Assembly: GCA_019694455.1 (NCBI GenBank)
Contig: JAIBBY010000006.1
Location: forward strand, 1-64,000
DNA length: 64,000 nucleotides
Direction of reading: 5' to 3'
Origin: Pirellulales bacterium
Lineage (GTDB): Bacteria; Planctomycetota; Planctomycetia; Pirellulales; JAEUIK01
Shown piece by piece: positions 27,094-36,034 of the stretch (position 1 is its first letter; the number at the start of each line of letters is the position of its first letter). The translations under genes and the position numbers were made by a program. The notes under the pieces were generated by a model. That model was not told the DNA's origin, did no database searches, and worked only from the letters and a program-made list of their open reading frames with translations.

Positions 27094-28500
27094 CTACGCG
27101 ATCAAGTCGTGAACGACATGGCCGTAGACATCGGTGAGGCGGTAATCGCGCCCGGCGTTGCGGTAGGTTAACTGGGTGTGGTCGATGCCCAACAAATGCA
27201 AGATGGTGGCGTGCAGATCGTGGACCGTGGTGGGGGAGTCGATGGCCTCGACGCCGTACTCGTCGGTGGCGCCGTAGATGAGGCCAGGGCGCACGCCGCC
27301 GCCGGCGAGCCACATGGTGAAACCGTGGCGATTGTGATCGCGTCCCACGGCCTGAGTGCGGCTACTGGTCTCGCCGGTGGGGGTGCGGCCGAACTCGCCC
27401 CCCCAGAGCACAATGGTTTGGTCGAGCAATCCCCGCGCTTGCAGGTCGGCCAATAGGCCGGCGATGGGCCGATCGACGCGCAGCGCATTGGCGCTATGAT
27501 GCGCTTGCAGGTTGAAGTGCTGGTCCCACTTTTCGGCGCCGGCGGGGGGCGCTGGCAGCAGTTGCACAAAGCGGACTCCGCGTTCGACCAGTTTGCGGGC
27601 TTGCAGGCATTGCGTGCCGAACTGGCGGGTCTGTTCGTCGTCGATGCCGTAGAGCGCGCGAATGGCTTGCGACTCGGAGCGGATGTCGAGCGCGTCGGGG
27701 AGCGAGGTTTGCATGCGGAAGGCCAACTCGTAATTGGCGAGCATGGCCTCGAACTGCTGATCCTCGGGCGCAGCCGGCGCGGGAGGGGCATCCAACCGGC
27801 GGAGCAGCGCGAGTTTGCGCCGCTGCGCTTCGGGGGATTCGTAGGGCTGCAAGAACGGCAGCGCCGGCTCGCGATTTTGCAGGATGGTGGCCTGGTATTT
27901 GGCGGGCATGAAACCGGCGCCCAGGCAATCGCGGCCCCCTTCGGGGTCACGGCCGCCGCTGAGCACGACGTAGCCGGGCAGTTCCTGGCTCTCGATGCCG
28001 AGTCCGTAGGCGATCCACGAGCCCATGCTGGGCCGGCCGCGGAGCGGCGTGCCGGTGCTGAGAAAGTAGTTGGCGGTGGGATGATCGGAGAAGTCGGCGA
28101 CCATCGAGCGGACGAAGGCGATCTGGTCGACATGCTGGGCGACGTGCGGGAAGAGCTCGCTGACGTCGGCGCCGCACTGACCATATTTGGCGAATTTGAA
28201 GGGGGACTTGAGAATCTTTTCGCGGGCGACGCGGATGGGCGCGGCGATCGGACAGGGGCGACCGTTGTCGACCGCTAGCCGCGGTTTGGGGTCGAAGGTG
28301 TCCATCTGCGATGGCCCGCCTTCCATGAACAGAAAGATCACGCTCTTCGCCTTGGCGCGCGGCGCCGTGGCGGCGGGCGCCAGCGGCGACTCGTCCTGAC
28401 AGCCCGCCAGACCGGCGAGAGCCAGGGCGCCAAACCCGTTGGCGCAGCGCTCTAATAGCAGTCGTCGAGATATCGGGTAGTTAGGCCAGCGCGGGTTCAT
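27094..28500 (-). CDS. DUF1501 protein (sulfatase-like fold)
   Basis: A 468-residue exported protein of the DUF1501 family, which is expanded in planctomycetes and nearly always paired with a PSCyt/DUF1553 protein. The N-terminus, PISRRLLLERCANGFGALALAGLAGCQ, combines a twin-arginine motif with a lipobox (LAGC), so it is probably a Tat-exported lipoprotein. Family motifs are SVIFLFMEGGPSQMDTFDPKP, CPFAxYGQCG-like KFAKYGQCGADVSELFPH and VLWGGEFGRTPTGE, with DHNRHGFTMWLAGGG near the end. The fold is alkaline-phosphatase/sulfatase-like; the activity is not established. It starts 17 bases after the PSCyt protein gene and is surely cotranscribed with it. Confidence 0.92.
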   Translation of the reverse strand: MNPRWPNYPISRRLLLERCANGFGALALAGLAGCQDESPLAPAATAPRAKAKSVIFLFMEGGPSQMDTFDPKPRLAVDNGRPCPIAAPIRVAREKILKSPFKFAKYGQCGADVSELFPHVAQHVDQIAFVRSMVADFSDHPTANYFLSTGTPLRGRPSMGSWIAYGLGIESQELPGYVVLSGGRDPEGGRDCLGAGFMPAKYQATILQNREPALPFLQPYESPEAQRRKLALLRRLDAPPAPAAPEDQQFEAMLANYELAFRMQTSLPDALDIRSESQAIRALYGIDDEQTRQFGTQCLQARKLVERGVRFVQLLPAPPAGAEKWDQHFNLQAHHSANALRVDRPIAGLLADLQARGLLDQTIVLWGGEFGRTPTGETSSRTQAVGRDHNRHGFTMWLAGGGVRPGLIYGATDEYGVEAIDSPTTVHDLHATILHLLGIDHTQLTYRNAGRDYRLTDVYGHVVHDLIA

Positions 28501-28517
28501 GGTGTGAGCGAGCGAGT

Positions 28518-31500
28518 TCAGTTGAGAAACAAGAAGGCGTTGGAGTTAAGCAGCACATGGCACGCGGCGCGCCAATCTTCGGCGCTGGGCTGAGCGGCGG
28601 AATCGCCGGGCGCGCCTTGCAGAAAGTCGAGCATGGCGCGCTCTTCATGCTCCAGTGGCGGGCGTCCGGCGGCGCGCAGGTACATTTCGCGTAGCTTGGT
28701 GGGCAGGTCGCCCGCCCCGACTTGCAACGATTTTGCCCACAGTTCCACCTGCTTGGCGACGAACAGGCTATTCATCATCACCAAGGCTTGTTGCGGCGCG
28801 ATGGAAACGCGGCGCTGGCCGATGGTCATGGTCTCGCGTGGAAAATCGAACGCCTCGAGCAGCGGCGAGATGGCGTTGCGCGTCACTTGCAAGTAGATGC
28901 TGCGGCGGCCGGTCGAGTCGATTGATGGCGGCGAGCCCGCTTCTTCCACGGGGACTTCTTCGCCGGCGACGCTGGGGCCGTACATGGTGGGGTCGAGCGT
29001 TCCGGCGAGGGTGAGAATGGAGTCGCGCAGCGCCTCGGCGTCTAGCCGGCGGACGTTGGCCCGGTGAAGCAAGACGTTTTGCGGATCGACGGCTTCGGCC
29101 GCGGGATCGGCCTGCGTCGATCGTTGATAGGCGTCGGACGCGAGGATGAGGCGATGCAAGTGCTTGAGCGACCAGCCCGAGTTGATCAACTCGTGCGCCA
29201 GGTAATCCAACAGTTCCGGATGCGACGGCGGCTCGCCACGGTTGCCAAAGTTGTCGACCGTGGGGACGATGCCGCGTCCCAGATGCTTTGCCCACACGCG
29301 GTTGGCCAGGACGCGGGCGGTGAGCGCGTTTTGATCGGAGAACAACTGGCGCGCCAGTTCCAAGCGGCCGCTGCCTGGGACACTGGCGGGCAATTGCCAG
29401 TCGAGGAGGGCGGCGGGCGCGCCGCGGCGCACTGTGTCGCCTAGCTGCTCGGGGTCTCCGCGGTGCTGCACCTGCGCATCGTGCGGGCGCCAATCGGCGC
29501 TGACCAGGGCCAGCGTGGTGGCGGGAAACTTGCTTTCCAGTCGCTGGGTCGCCGCGGCCAGATCGGCGAATGGGTTAGAACCGTCGGCGGCGACGAGCGC
29601 CTCGGCCTCGCTGTGATCGACCAGCAGCGAATGGGGGCGGAGGCACCACCACTTCCATTGCCGCGACGACTCGTCGTCGACCAGGACCGTGGCGGCGGGA
29701 TCGCACTGGGCCAGCGATTCGAGCACTAGCGCCTGGTAGCGCTGCGCTAGTTGCTCTGCGCTGGCGCAGCCGGCGAGCGCCTCGATGGTGCGCGGGTTGC
29801 AATACACCACATCGTCGGCGGGCGCCTCGTCGGTGAAGAAGAAGTGATCGGCCATCACGTAGCCGTCGGTCGCTTCGTCGACGATCTCGATGAAGGCCTC
29901 ACGATCCTTGAAGAGTTGCAGGTCGAACACCGCCAGGCGGAAATCGTCGCTGCCGTCGCCAGTGACCGACCAAAATGGGAGTTGGGGAAACATCTGGCTA
30001 TGGACGATCAGGTTGACGCAGGTGTGAAATGGCGTCGCTCCGCCAGCCAGCCAGAAGCAGAGGTAGCGGGGTTTGTCGTTGATCTGAAAGCGGGGGCTGA
30101 CCAGACGGCCCTGCAACGCTTTGGCCGATCGAAAGCTGCTGGCCAAATGCTGGCCCTGCGGCCCGTGGCCAATGGCGCCATCGATGACGGTGGGAGTCGA
30201 GCCAAAGGCTGGTCCCACCGGGGTCCAGGCGCCGTAACCTTCCTGCTCAAAATCGGCGAACACTTCGAAAGGTCGCGGGGCGGCCGCCAAGTCGGCGGCG
30301 CTCTGACGGGCACGGGTGCGGGCGCGACTGGCGAACGCCGCTGGTGAGCAATGGGCAATCCGCCGCCAGATGGTGAGCACCGGATCGCGCCGTTCCAAGG
30401 CCGATTCGACCGCGCGCGCCCAGCGCTCGAGCTTTTGCTCTGGCAAGGAGGCGCTGCTGGCGACGGAGGCGACGGCGACTTCGAGCGGCTGCTCGGTGGG
30501 TCGGTTGAGCACCTGGCGCGTGGCCAGGAGATAGTCGGCCACGCGGCGCCCCTCGGCCAACCGCGCCGCGTGGATTTGCCGCTGGGCGTCGTCCCGCGCA
30601 AGCAGTTCACGCCGTTGCCGGTCGATTTGCGCCAGCTCGATTCTTTGTTGTTCGATGCGTTCTGCTTGCTGGGGCGTGTCGAGGCAGGCCACCTGATTGG
30701 TGGCGCTGGTGAAAAAGCCGCCCAAGGCGTAGTAATCTTCGGTGGAGATGGGATCGAACTTGTGGTCGTGGCAGCGAGCGCAACCCAGGGTCATGCCGAG
30801 GAAGGCGCGGCCGAAGACATCGAGCTGATTTTCCAACTCGGCGGCGGCCTGGGCGCGGGCGGCCGGCAGGTCGAACGGCAGGGCGAGCACTTCATGAAAC
30901 CAGGGGAAGGCTGTGCCGAGCGGCGAGGCGCGATAGTCGCCTTGCAGCGAGAGGCGCGGGGGCATCAGGTCGCCCGCCAGATGTTCGCGGATGAGTTGAT
31001 TGAGCGGCAGATCTTCGTTGTGGGCGGCGATGATGTAGTCGCGAAAACGATAGACGTGAGGCTTATCCAGGTCGTGATCGATGCCGCTGGTATCGGAGTA
31101 GCGGACGATGTCGAGCCAATGGCGACCCCAGCGCTCGCCATAGGCGGGACTGACCAACAGCCGATCGACGACGCGAGCAAATGCGTCGGGCGAATCGTCG
31201 GTGAGGAAGACTTGAATTTCCGACTCCGTAGGGGGCAGGCCGGTCAGGTCGTAGGTGGCGCGGCGAAGTAAGGCGTGCTTGTCCGCGCGGGGCGCGGGTT
31301 GCAAGCCAGCCTGTTCCAGCTTTTCGCGGATGTAATCGTCGATCTTCTTGCCGGGCGCCTTCGCGGCCAAGGGCGCAAACGACCAGGGGCGACGCATGGA
31401 GATCACGCCATCGACAGCCTTTGGAAAGGGGGCGCCGGCCGCCAGCCACGATTGCAAGGCGGCGACCTCCGCGGCCGACAGTGGATTGTCAGGCGGCATT

Positions 31501-31802
31501 TTCAGATCGGCATCGTCGCCGCGCACCGCGCGCAGCAGCAAACTGGCTTCGGGCCGATCCAAGTCGATGGCGGGGCCGCGATCGCCCCCTTGGAGCATGG
31601 CGTCTCGACTATCGAGCCGCAGGGTGGTTTCGTCCGAACCGTCGGGGCCGTGACATTCGAAGCAGCGCGCGATCAACAGCGGGCGAATGTCACGCTCAAA
31701 GAAATCGGCGGACGCGGGATCGACCTTTTCCTGTCCGTGCGCAGCTTGCGGCGCCGCGAGCGCGGCCAGCAGCAGTCCCAATGCGAACGTCAGTTGGATC
31801 AT
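28518..31802 (-). CDS. PSCyt1/DUF1549/DUF1553 planctomycete heme protein
   Basis: A 1094-residue secreted protein with a Sec signal peptide (MIQLTFALGLLLAALAAPQAAHG). The PSCyt1 cytochrome-c-like domain (residues ~28-135) has heme motif CFECHGPDG and axial-Met region LKMPPDNPLS. DUF1549/PSCyt2 (~150-345) contains LLRRATYDLTGLPPT, YGERWGRHWLD and a second CARCH motif in GCARCHDHKFDPIS. A non-conserved middle (~400-780) contains a lectin- or CBM-like beta region. DUF1553 (~800-1090) has ARVLANRVWAKHLGRGIVPT and GWSLKHLHRLIL. These proteins are thought to take part in degrading complex glycans with their DUF1501 partner; the reaction is unproven. Promoter sequences lie in the 172-base divergent gap. 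Confidence 0.93.
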   Translation of the reverse strand: MIQLTFALGLLLAALAAPQAAHGQEKVDPASADFFERDIRPLLIARCFECHGPDGSDETTLRLDSRDAMLQGGDRGPAIDLDRPEASLLLRAVRGDDADLKMPPDNPLSAAEVAALQSWLAAGAPFPKAVDGVISMRRPWSFAPLAAKAPGKKIDDYIREKLEQAGLQPAPRADKHALLRRATYDLTGLPPTESEIQVFLTDDSPDAFARVVDRLLVSPAYGERWGRHWLDIVRYSDTSGIDHDLDKPHVYRFRDYIIAAHNEDLPLNQLIREHLAGDLMPPRLSLQGDYRASPLGTAFPWFHEVLALPFDLPAARAQAAAELENQLDVFGRAFLGMTLGCARCHDHKFDPISTEDYYALGGFFTSATNQVACLDTPQQAERIEQQRIELAQIDRQRRELLARDDAQRQIHAARLAEGRRVADYLLATRQVLNRPTEQPLEVAVASVASSASLPEQKLERWARAVESALERRDPVLTIWRRIAHCSPAAFASRARTRARQSAADLAAAPRPFEVFADFEQEGYGAWTPVGPAFGSTPTVIDGAIGHGPQGQHLASSFRSAKALQGRLVSPRFQINDKPRYLCFWLAGGATPFHTCVNLIVHSQMFPQLPFWSVTGDGSDDFRLAVFDLQLFKDREAFIEIVDEATDGYVMADHFFFTDEAPADDVVYCNPRTIEALAGCASAEQLAQRYQALVLESLAQCDPAATVLVDDESSRQWKWWCLRPHSLLVDHSEAEALVAADGSNPFADLAAATQRLESKFPATTLALVSADWRPHDAQVQHRGDPEQLGDTVRRGAPAALLDWQLPASVPGSGRLELARQLFSDQNALTARVLANRVWAKHLGRGIVPTVDNFGNRGEPPSHPELLDYLAHELINSGWSLKHLHRLILASDAYQRSTQADPAAEAVDPQNVLLHRANVRRLDAEALRDSILTLAGTLDPTMYGPSVAGEEVPVEEAGSPPSIDSTGRRSIYLQVTRNAISPLLEAFDFPRETMTIGQRRVSIAPQQALVMMNSLFVAKQVELWAKSLQVGAGDLPTKLREMYLRAAGRPPLEHEERAMLDFLQGAPGDSAAQPSAEDWRAACHVLLNSNAFLFLN

Positions 31803-31829
31803 CAGCGCGCGACGCTCACCAAGGGGAAA

Positions 31830-31859
31830 GTGACAGTCGATCCGTCTGGCAATTATAAT
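31830..31859 (+). promoter_or_regulatory. Strong candidate promoter, divergent region
   Basis: GTGACA (31830-31835), an 18-base spacer and a consensus TATAAT (31854-31859) read toward the SGNH-like gene, giving a ~110-base leader. The -10 is nearly palindromic (ATTATAAT), so it could also serve the minus-strand PSCyt gene starting at 31802. Confidence 0.55.
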
Positions 31860-31974
31860 CTAGTGGACGCGCGACCCGAAAGCGCGCGGCGCCTGCGCCG
31901 CCAGCGGTCAGCGCCTGTTCTCCATCCGCTTGGCGCCCGCGCTTGGCCGAATTGTTGGCCGCTGCGAGAACTTT

Positions 31975-33306
31975 ATGGCTCAGCTTGCATCCCCTCCGCC
32001 CCTTGCCGCCACCGGTCGGCGCGCGGCCGCTCGCGGCGGCCGGAGCGCGCTGGTTGGCTGGTTGGGGCTGAATTTTTTGCCACTGGCGCTGATTCTCGAC
32101 TCGGCGATTGCCTGGTCGGCGGGTTGGCGTTTGTCGATGGACCGCGGATTTGGCGCGATCGCGGTGGCGGCCGCGCTCTTCGCAATAGCCAGCGCGGCCC
32201 TGATGATCAGCCGACGCGGCCGGGGGTGGTATCGCCAGCGAGCGCCGCAACTGTGGCTCTGGAGCGGCGCCACGATGGTGGCGCTAGTGGCCGGCGAGAT
32301 TTGGGTGCGGTTTCAATTTCCGCCGGCGGGCTTTCATTTGCGATCGCCGGGACAATTTGTATTGAAGCCGGATTCGTCGGTCTTTTCCGGCGTGAGCGGC
32401 GACGCGCGCACGGCGATCAACTCGCAAGGAGTGCGGGGGCGCGAGATGCCGCCCGCGCCGGCTTACCGAATTTTGTGCGTGGGGGCCGAGACGACGGAGT
32501 GTTTGTATCTGGACGACAGCGAAAGCTGGCCGGCCTTGGTCGAGAAGCAATTGAGTCCATCGCTGGGGCGCGAGGTGTGGGTGGGCAACGCGGGACACGC
32601 CACCTACGGCAGCGCGCAGCATTTGTTTTTGTTGCAGAACTCCGATTGGCTGAACCGGGTCGACTGCGTGGTGGCGCTAGTTGGCGCGGCGGACTTGCTG
32701 CGATTTGTTTATGGACATCCGTGCGACTATGGCCGACCGCCGTTTTGGTTGCGAACGGCAATGGCCGAACTGGCGCGCGTGGTGTGGAAGGCGCGGCTCA
32801 AGCACAACCCGACCTTCGATCTGGAGGGGCGCGAGATTGTGAACTTCCGGCGACGACTGGCGCCGGTGGGAGATGTCGAGCATCCGGCCGCGGCGGCGCG
32901 CGCCTATGCGGCGCGACTGCGGGAGATCGCGGCGCTGTGCGCCGAGCGCGGCAAGCCGCTGGTGTTGGTGTCGCAACCGGTGTTGTGGGACGACCCGATG
33001 TTGCCAGCCACCATGCAAAAGCTATGTTACGCGCGCACCGACGACCGCAAGGCCGAACCAGGGGTGTTGAGCGTGCCGAGCGCGCTGGACGCGATGGACC
33101 AATACAACCAACAGCTTTGGCAAGTATGTCAGGATACGGGCGTGCCGTTGATCGACGCCGCCGCGCAACTCAATGGCCAGCGAGACTACTTTTTTGACGA
33201 TGTGCATCTGAACGAAAAGGGATGCGCTGCGCTGGCCGAGTTGGTCACGGCCGGGCTGGTGAAGGCGCTGGAAAACCGCACGCCGCCTAATCCGCAGTCG
33301 CCGTGA
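31975..33306 (+). CDS. Membrane-anchored SGNH-like protein, nucleophile replaced
   Basis: A 443-residue protein with three hydrophobic segments in the first ~110 residues and an SGNH-hydrolase-like domain from ~165. Block I, normally GDS or GGST with the Ser nucleophile, reads ILCVGAETTECLY, placing Glu172 at the Ser position. Block II is NAGHATYG. Block III, normally GxND, reads LVGAADLL (Ala239 in place of the oxyanion Asn). Block V keeps Asp/His in FFDDVHLNEKG (Asp408, His411). Loss of Ser and Asn suggests a non-hydrolytic or altered role. Such proteins are often O-acyltransferase partners of alginate or exopolysaccharide machinery, but none is nearby. I start at MAQLASPP; a start 15 codons upstream is possible but unneeded. 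Confidence 0.75.
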   Translation: MAQLASPPPLAATGRRAAARGGRSALVGWLGLNFLPLALILDSAIAWSAGWRLSMDRGFGAIAVAAALFAIASAALMISRRGRGWYRQRAPQLWLWSGATMVALVAGEIWVRFQFPPAGFHLRSPGQFVLKPDSSVFSGVSGDARTAINSQGVRGREMPPAPAYRILCVGAETTECLYLDDSESWPALVEKQLSPSLGREVWVGNAGHATYGSAQHLFLLQNSDWLNRVDCVVALVGAADLLRFVYGHPCDYGRPPFWLRTAMAELARVVWKARLKHNPTFDLEGREIVNFRRRLAPVGDVEHPAAAARAYAARLREIAALCAERGKPLVLVSQPVLWDDPMLPATMQKLCYARTDDRKAEPGVLSVPSALDAMDQYNQQLWQVCQDTGVPLIDAAAQLNGQRDYFFDDVHLNEKGCAALAELVTAGLVKALENRTPPNPQSP

Positions 33307-33348
33307 CGGGTTCGCGCGCGGCGATGGAGTTGGGCGCGGGGGATACCG

Positions 33349-33354
33349 TATAAT
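33349..33354 (+). promoter_or_regulatory. Consensus -10 TATAAT before DUF962 gene
   Basis: TATAAT lies 84 bases before the ATG at 33438. A TTGGGC at 33330 is only 13 bases away, so the -35 is poor. Confidence 0.4.
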
Positions 33355-33437
33355 GCGGCGCGAGTCGTCACCCAGAGCCGCTCGGTCGACAATCGGGCGG
33401 CGCGATCCCTAGTCCATCGCAAGGCGCCGAGGTTGTC

Positions 33438-33782
33438 ATGTCGAAACCAGAGATTCAGAGTTTTGAGCAGTTTTGGCCCTATTATGTGCGCGAGCATAGT
33501 CAGCCGGGCTGCCGGGCGACGCACTTCATCGGCAGCACGCTGGTGTTGGCCTTGGTTGGCCTGGTGATCTATTCCAACAACTACTGGTTGTTGCTGACGC
33601 TGCCGATTGTGGGGTATGGCTTCGCCTGGTTTGGACATTTTCTGATCGAAAAGAACCGCCCGGCCACGTTCAAGTATCCGTTGTGGTCGCTGATGGGGGA
33701 TTGGAAGATGTGGTGGCTGATGCTGACAGGGCGGATGCGTCCGGAGATCGAGCGGGCGATGGCGCTGCCGGATCGGATTTGA
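33438..33782 (+). CDS. DUF962/Mpo1-like membrane protein
   Basis: A 114-residue membrane protein. Family motifs are FEQFWPYYVREHSQPGCRATHFIGS, with the conserved His residues that in yeast Mpo1 bind iron for fatty-acid alpha-oxidation, then GYGFAWFGHFLIEKNRPATFKYPLWSLMGDW. Two to three hydrophobic segments lie between. Length is typical for bacterial DUF962 (about 100-115). The activity of bacterial members is unproven. It stands alone, with its own -10 element upstream. Confidence 0.88.
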   Translation: MSKPEIQSFEQFWPYYVREHSQPGCRATHFIGSTLVLALVGLVIYSNNYWLLLTLPIVGYGFAWFGHFLIEKNRPATFKYPLWSLMGDWKMWWLMLTGRMRPEIERAMALPDRI

Positions 33783-33789
33783 CTGCCCG

Positions 33790-33910
33790 GGGGAAGAAGG
33801 GTGCAGTGGCCAGAGAGAGTGGCCAGGTGCGCGAAGGCGCGAGGAAGGAAGAAGGAACCGCTGAGTCGCAGAGACGCGGAGGAGAAGAAAGCAAGAAGAA
33901 AGGCGACTGA
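33790..33910. repeat. Purine-rich intergenic tract, probable dispersed element
   Basis: The plus strand is almost all purine, with runs such as GAGGAAGGAAGAAGGAA and CGCTGAGTCGCAGAGACG. It also holds a short direct repeat, AGTGGCCAG, at about 33805 and 33819. Its composition differs sharply from both flanking genes. The CGCTGAGTCGCAGAGACGCGGAG string looks like a degenerate intergenic repeat. No gene is supported. Confidence 0.4.
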
Positions 33911-34023
33911 TCGCGGGGGGGCGAAGGCGGATATCGGCCCAAGCGGCGGGGCGGCGCGTTGGCTAGAATCGAAGTAAAGCCAGACGCTACCAAAATCCTT
34001 CCTGCTATTTCTGGACAATCGCC

Positions 34024-35613
34024 ATGCGGGGCCGGACCACACGACGCGCGTTTTTGGGTCAGAGTTTGCTCGCGCCGGGAGCGCTGGCGGGATTCCGCGC
34101 CTTGTCTTGCAGAGCCACGGAACCGACGAGCGAGCAATCGCCGACGGCGGAGGCCAAACCGACTCTCGACGAGATATTGGATCGCTACTGGGATCAGATT
34201 CATCCGGCGATGCGCTATCGTCGCGCGCCGCTCGACCCGACCTTGAATGGGTGGGAGGAGTGGAAAAAGCCGCAGCCATCGGTCGCGGGCGACGAAATCT
34301 ATGATGCGGCGGTAGATTTTGCAAATCGAGGCGAGTTTCCGACTGGCGCGTTGGGCAAAGAGACTCGCCTTTGGCTGTACAAGAATGCGGCCGTGCTCGA
34401 TGCGCTCGATCGTGGGCTGGCGCGCAAGCGAGTTCAGTTGCAGGTCGACCTCGGGTTGAGTGACCAGATGCAGTTGATCCAACTGCGAAAAGCAGTCCGC
34501 GCCAAGCGACTCGACGCGCTGCGTCAGATCGTCGATGGCGATCGCGAGGAAGGCTTGGAGCAGATGATCGACGTCTTGCGGGTCGGCGAGCGCATGTGCG
34601 CCGGCGAGGGATATCTGGTTCACTGGTTGATTGGCTCGGTACTTCGAGCTGACGGCCTAACTTACCTATGCCAATTGGCATTGGCGGCAGCGACCTCGGT
34701 GGTCGAACTGCGCCAAATGTTGTCGGCCGTGGCAGGGCCGTTCGACCTGCGGCGTTCGCTGGCCGTTTCTTTGCAGGTGGAGTACTGCTACTTCGAGCTA
34801 TCTTGGTTGGCGGAATATGGCGGCAGCAAGAACCTTGCCGAATTGATCGATCGGCTGTTGGAGAACGAGGACGCGGGATTTCTTGGCCCCGACGAAGCTC
34901 AATTGGCGCTGCAACGTCGGAGATTGAACGAATTATTGGCGGAACATCCCTGCCCGTTCGACCTGAACGAAACGATCCGACTCACGAGCCAAGCGCGGGC
35001 CGACTTTCTCGCCGATTTGGATACTACCTGGGCACGTCGGCGGCGGGATGTTGGCGAGGAGATCACCGCGCGCGTTGCCGCGTGGCCAGAAGTTTTGACC
35101 TTTGGCAACTCGTTTTCTGACGCTGAAGAGCAACAGAGAAAGCTGAAGGAGTTGAGCGACGAAGCGGTCGCCGCGGCGCGTGTGCGATTGCGCGACGTGA
35201 AGAACCCGGTGGGTTGCCTGCTGGCGAAAGCGAACATGATTTGGGGTTCGCGACAGGCATATACCGTCGCATTGACGCGCGACGCGGCCACGCGCGCGGC
35301 GCTGGCATTGCAGATTCATCGACGAGAGCATGACGATCTGCCCGAGCGGTTGGAACAAGTTCGATCGGCGACAACTCTGGAATTGCCGGACGATCCATTC
35401 AGCGGCGAACCATTTCGCTATTCGCAAAAACATGGCTTGTTGTGGAGCGTGGGACCGACTGGCGACAACGATCCGCTGGCAGCGAGGGCAGAGGATGGGA
35501 TGAGACATCTTGATCTGGTGTGGCCGTTGACCGTGGAGGCGGCTGATCGCCTTCGCAGGATCAAAGTCGGGGCACGGGAAGAAGTTCAAGACGAAACTCT
35601 CGTGGAAGAGTGA
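34024..35613 (+). CDS. Tat-exported hypothetical protein
   Basis: A 529-residue protein with no recognised enzymatic domain. The N-terminus MRGRTTRRAFLGQSLLAPGALAGF is a Tat signal (RRAFLG) with a Cys a few residues later, perhaps a lipobox. The mature part is largely helical. The last ~120 residues carry a pattern common in uncharacterised planctomycete proteins: ALALQIHRREHDDLPERLEQ, then LPDDPFSGEPFRYSQ and GLLWSVGPTGDNDPLA. This pattern sits at the end of many secreted hypothetical proteins of the phylum. A TAGAAT hexamer at 33964-33969 is a candidate -10. The repeat-flanked cassette begins just after the stop. Confidence 0.8.
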   Translation: MRGRTTRRAFLGQSLLAPGALAGFRALSCRATEPTSEQSPTAEAKPTLDEILDRYWDQIHPAMRYRRAPLDPTLNGWEEWKKPQPSVAGDEIYDAAVDFANRGEFPTGALGKETRLWLYKNAAVLDALDRGLARKRVQLQVDLGLSDQMQLIQLRKAVRAKRLDALRQIVDGDREEGLEQMIDVLRVGERMCAGEGYLVHWLIGSVLRADGLTYLCQLALAAATSVVELRQMLSAVAGPFDLRRSLAVSLQVEYCYFELSWLAEYGGSKNLAELIDRLLENEDAGFLGPDEAQLALQRRRLNELLAEHPCPFDLNETIRLTSQARADFLADLDTTWARRRRDVGEEITARVAAWPEVLTFGNSFSDAEEQQRKLKELSDEAVAAARVRLRDVKNPVGCLLAKANMIWGSRQAYTVALTRDAATRAALALQIHRREHDDLPERLEQVRSATTLELPDDPFSGEPFRYSQKHGLLWSVGPTGDNDPLAARAEDGMRHLDLVWPLTVEAADRLRRIKVGAREEVQDETLVEE

Positions 35614-35615
35614 AG

Positions 35616-35922
35616 GCCCCCTTATCCGGCCTGTCGGCCACCTTCTCCCGCGGCTAGCGCGGGGGCGAAGGCTGAGATGGACTCGTTCGTTGCTCGGCAT
35701 ACGTGCGGCTGCGCCGTGGAGCATGGCGCGCATTCACACGGTTGGATGCTCACGCGCTGCGCCGCACTGGCAAAGCCAGTGGCGCACAAGTGAGAACAGG
35801 AGAAAAGTGGATCAGGTGAGCAGGAGAGGGGTTCCCCCTCATCCGGCCTATCGGCCACCTTCTCCCGCGGCTGCGCTTCGCTGCGCGGGGGCGAAGGCTG
35901 AGATGGACTCGTTCGTTGCTCG
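35616..35922. repeat. Composite repeat, left copy
   Basis: Units alternate. Unit a (35616-35696 and again 35834-35922) runs from CCCCCTCATCCGGCC through a GC hairpin (CTTCTCCCGCGG ... GGGGGCGAAGG) to GACTCGTTCGTTGCTCG. Unit b (35697-35832) runs from GTGCGGCTGCGCCGTGGAGC to AGGTGAGCAGGAGAGGGG. Both units recur in the same order and orientation at 36995-37332, on the other side of a two-gene cassette. The copies differ at scattered positions, so they are not recent. Short translations across them are spurious. Confidence 0.85.
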
Positions 35923-35989
35923 TATCCCCCAGCCTTTCTCGCCAGTTCTGAACGGCATTTGCAACCACGTTTGCGCTTAATCCTGTGTG

Positions 35990-35995
35990 TAGAAT
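35990..35995 (+). promoter_or_regulatory. Candidate -10 of the cassette
   Basis: TAGAAT, giving a start near 36002 and a leader of ~33 bases to the ATG at 36035. This argues against the earlier GTG at 35999 as the start codon. Confidence 0.4.
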
Positions 35996-36034
35996 GAGGT
36001 GGTAGCAACCAACGGTTTGCTTTGGACCTCATTC

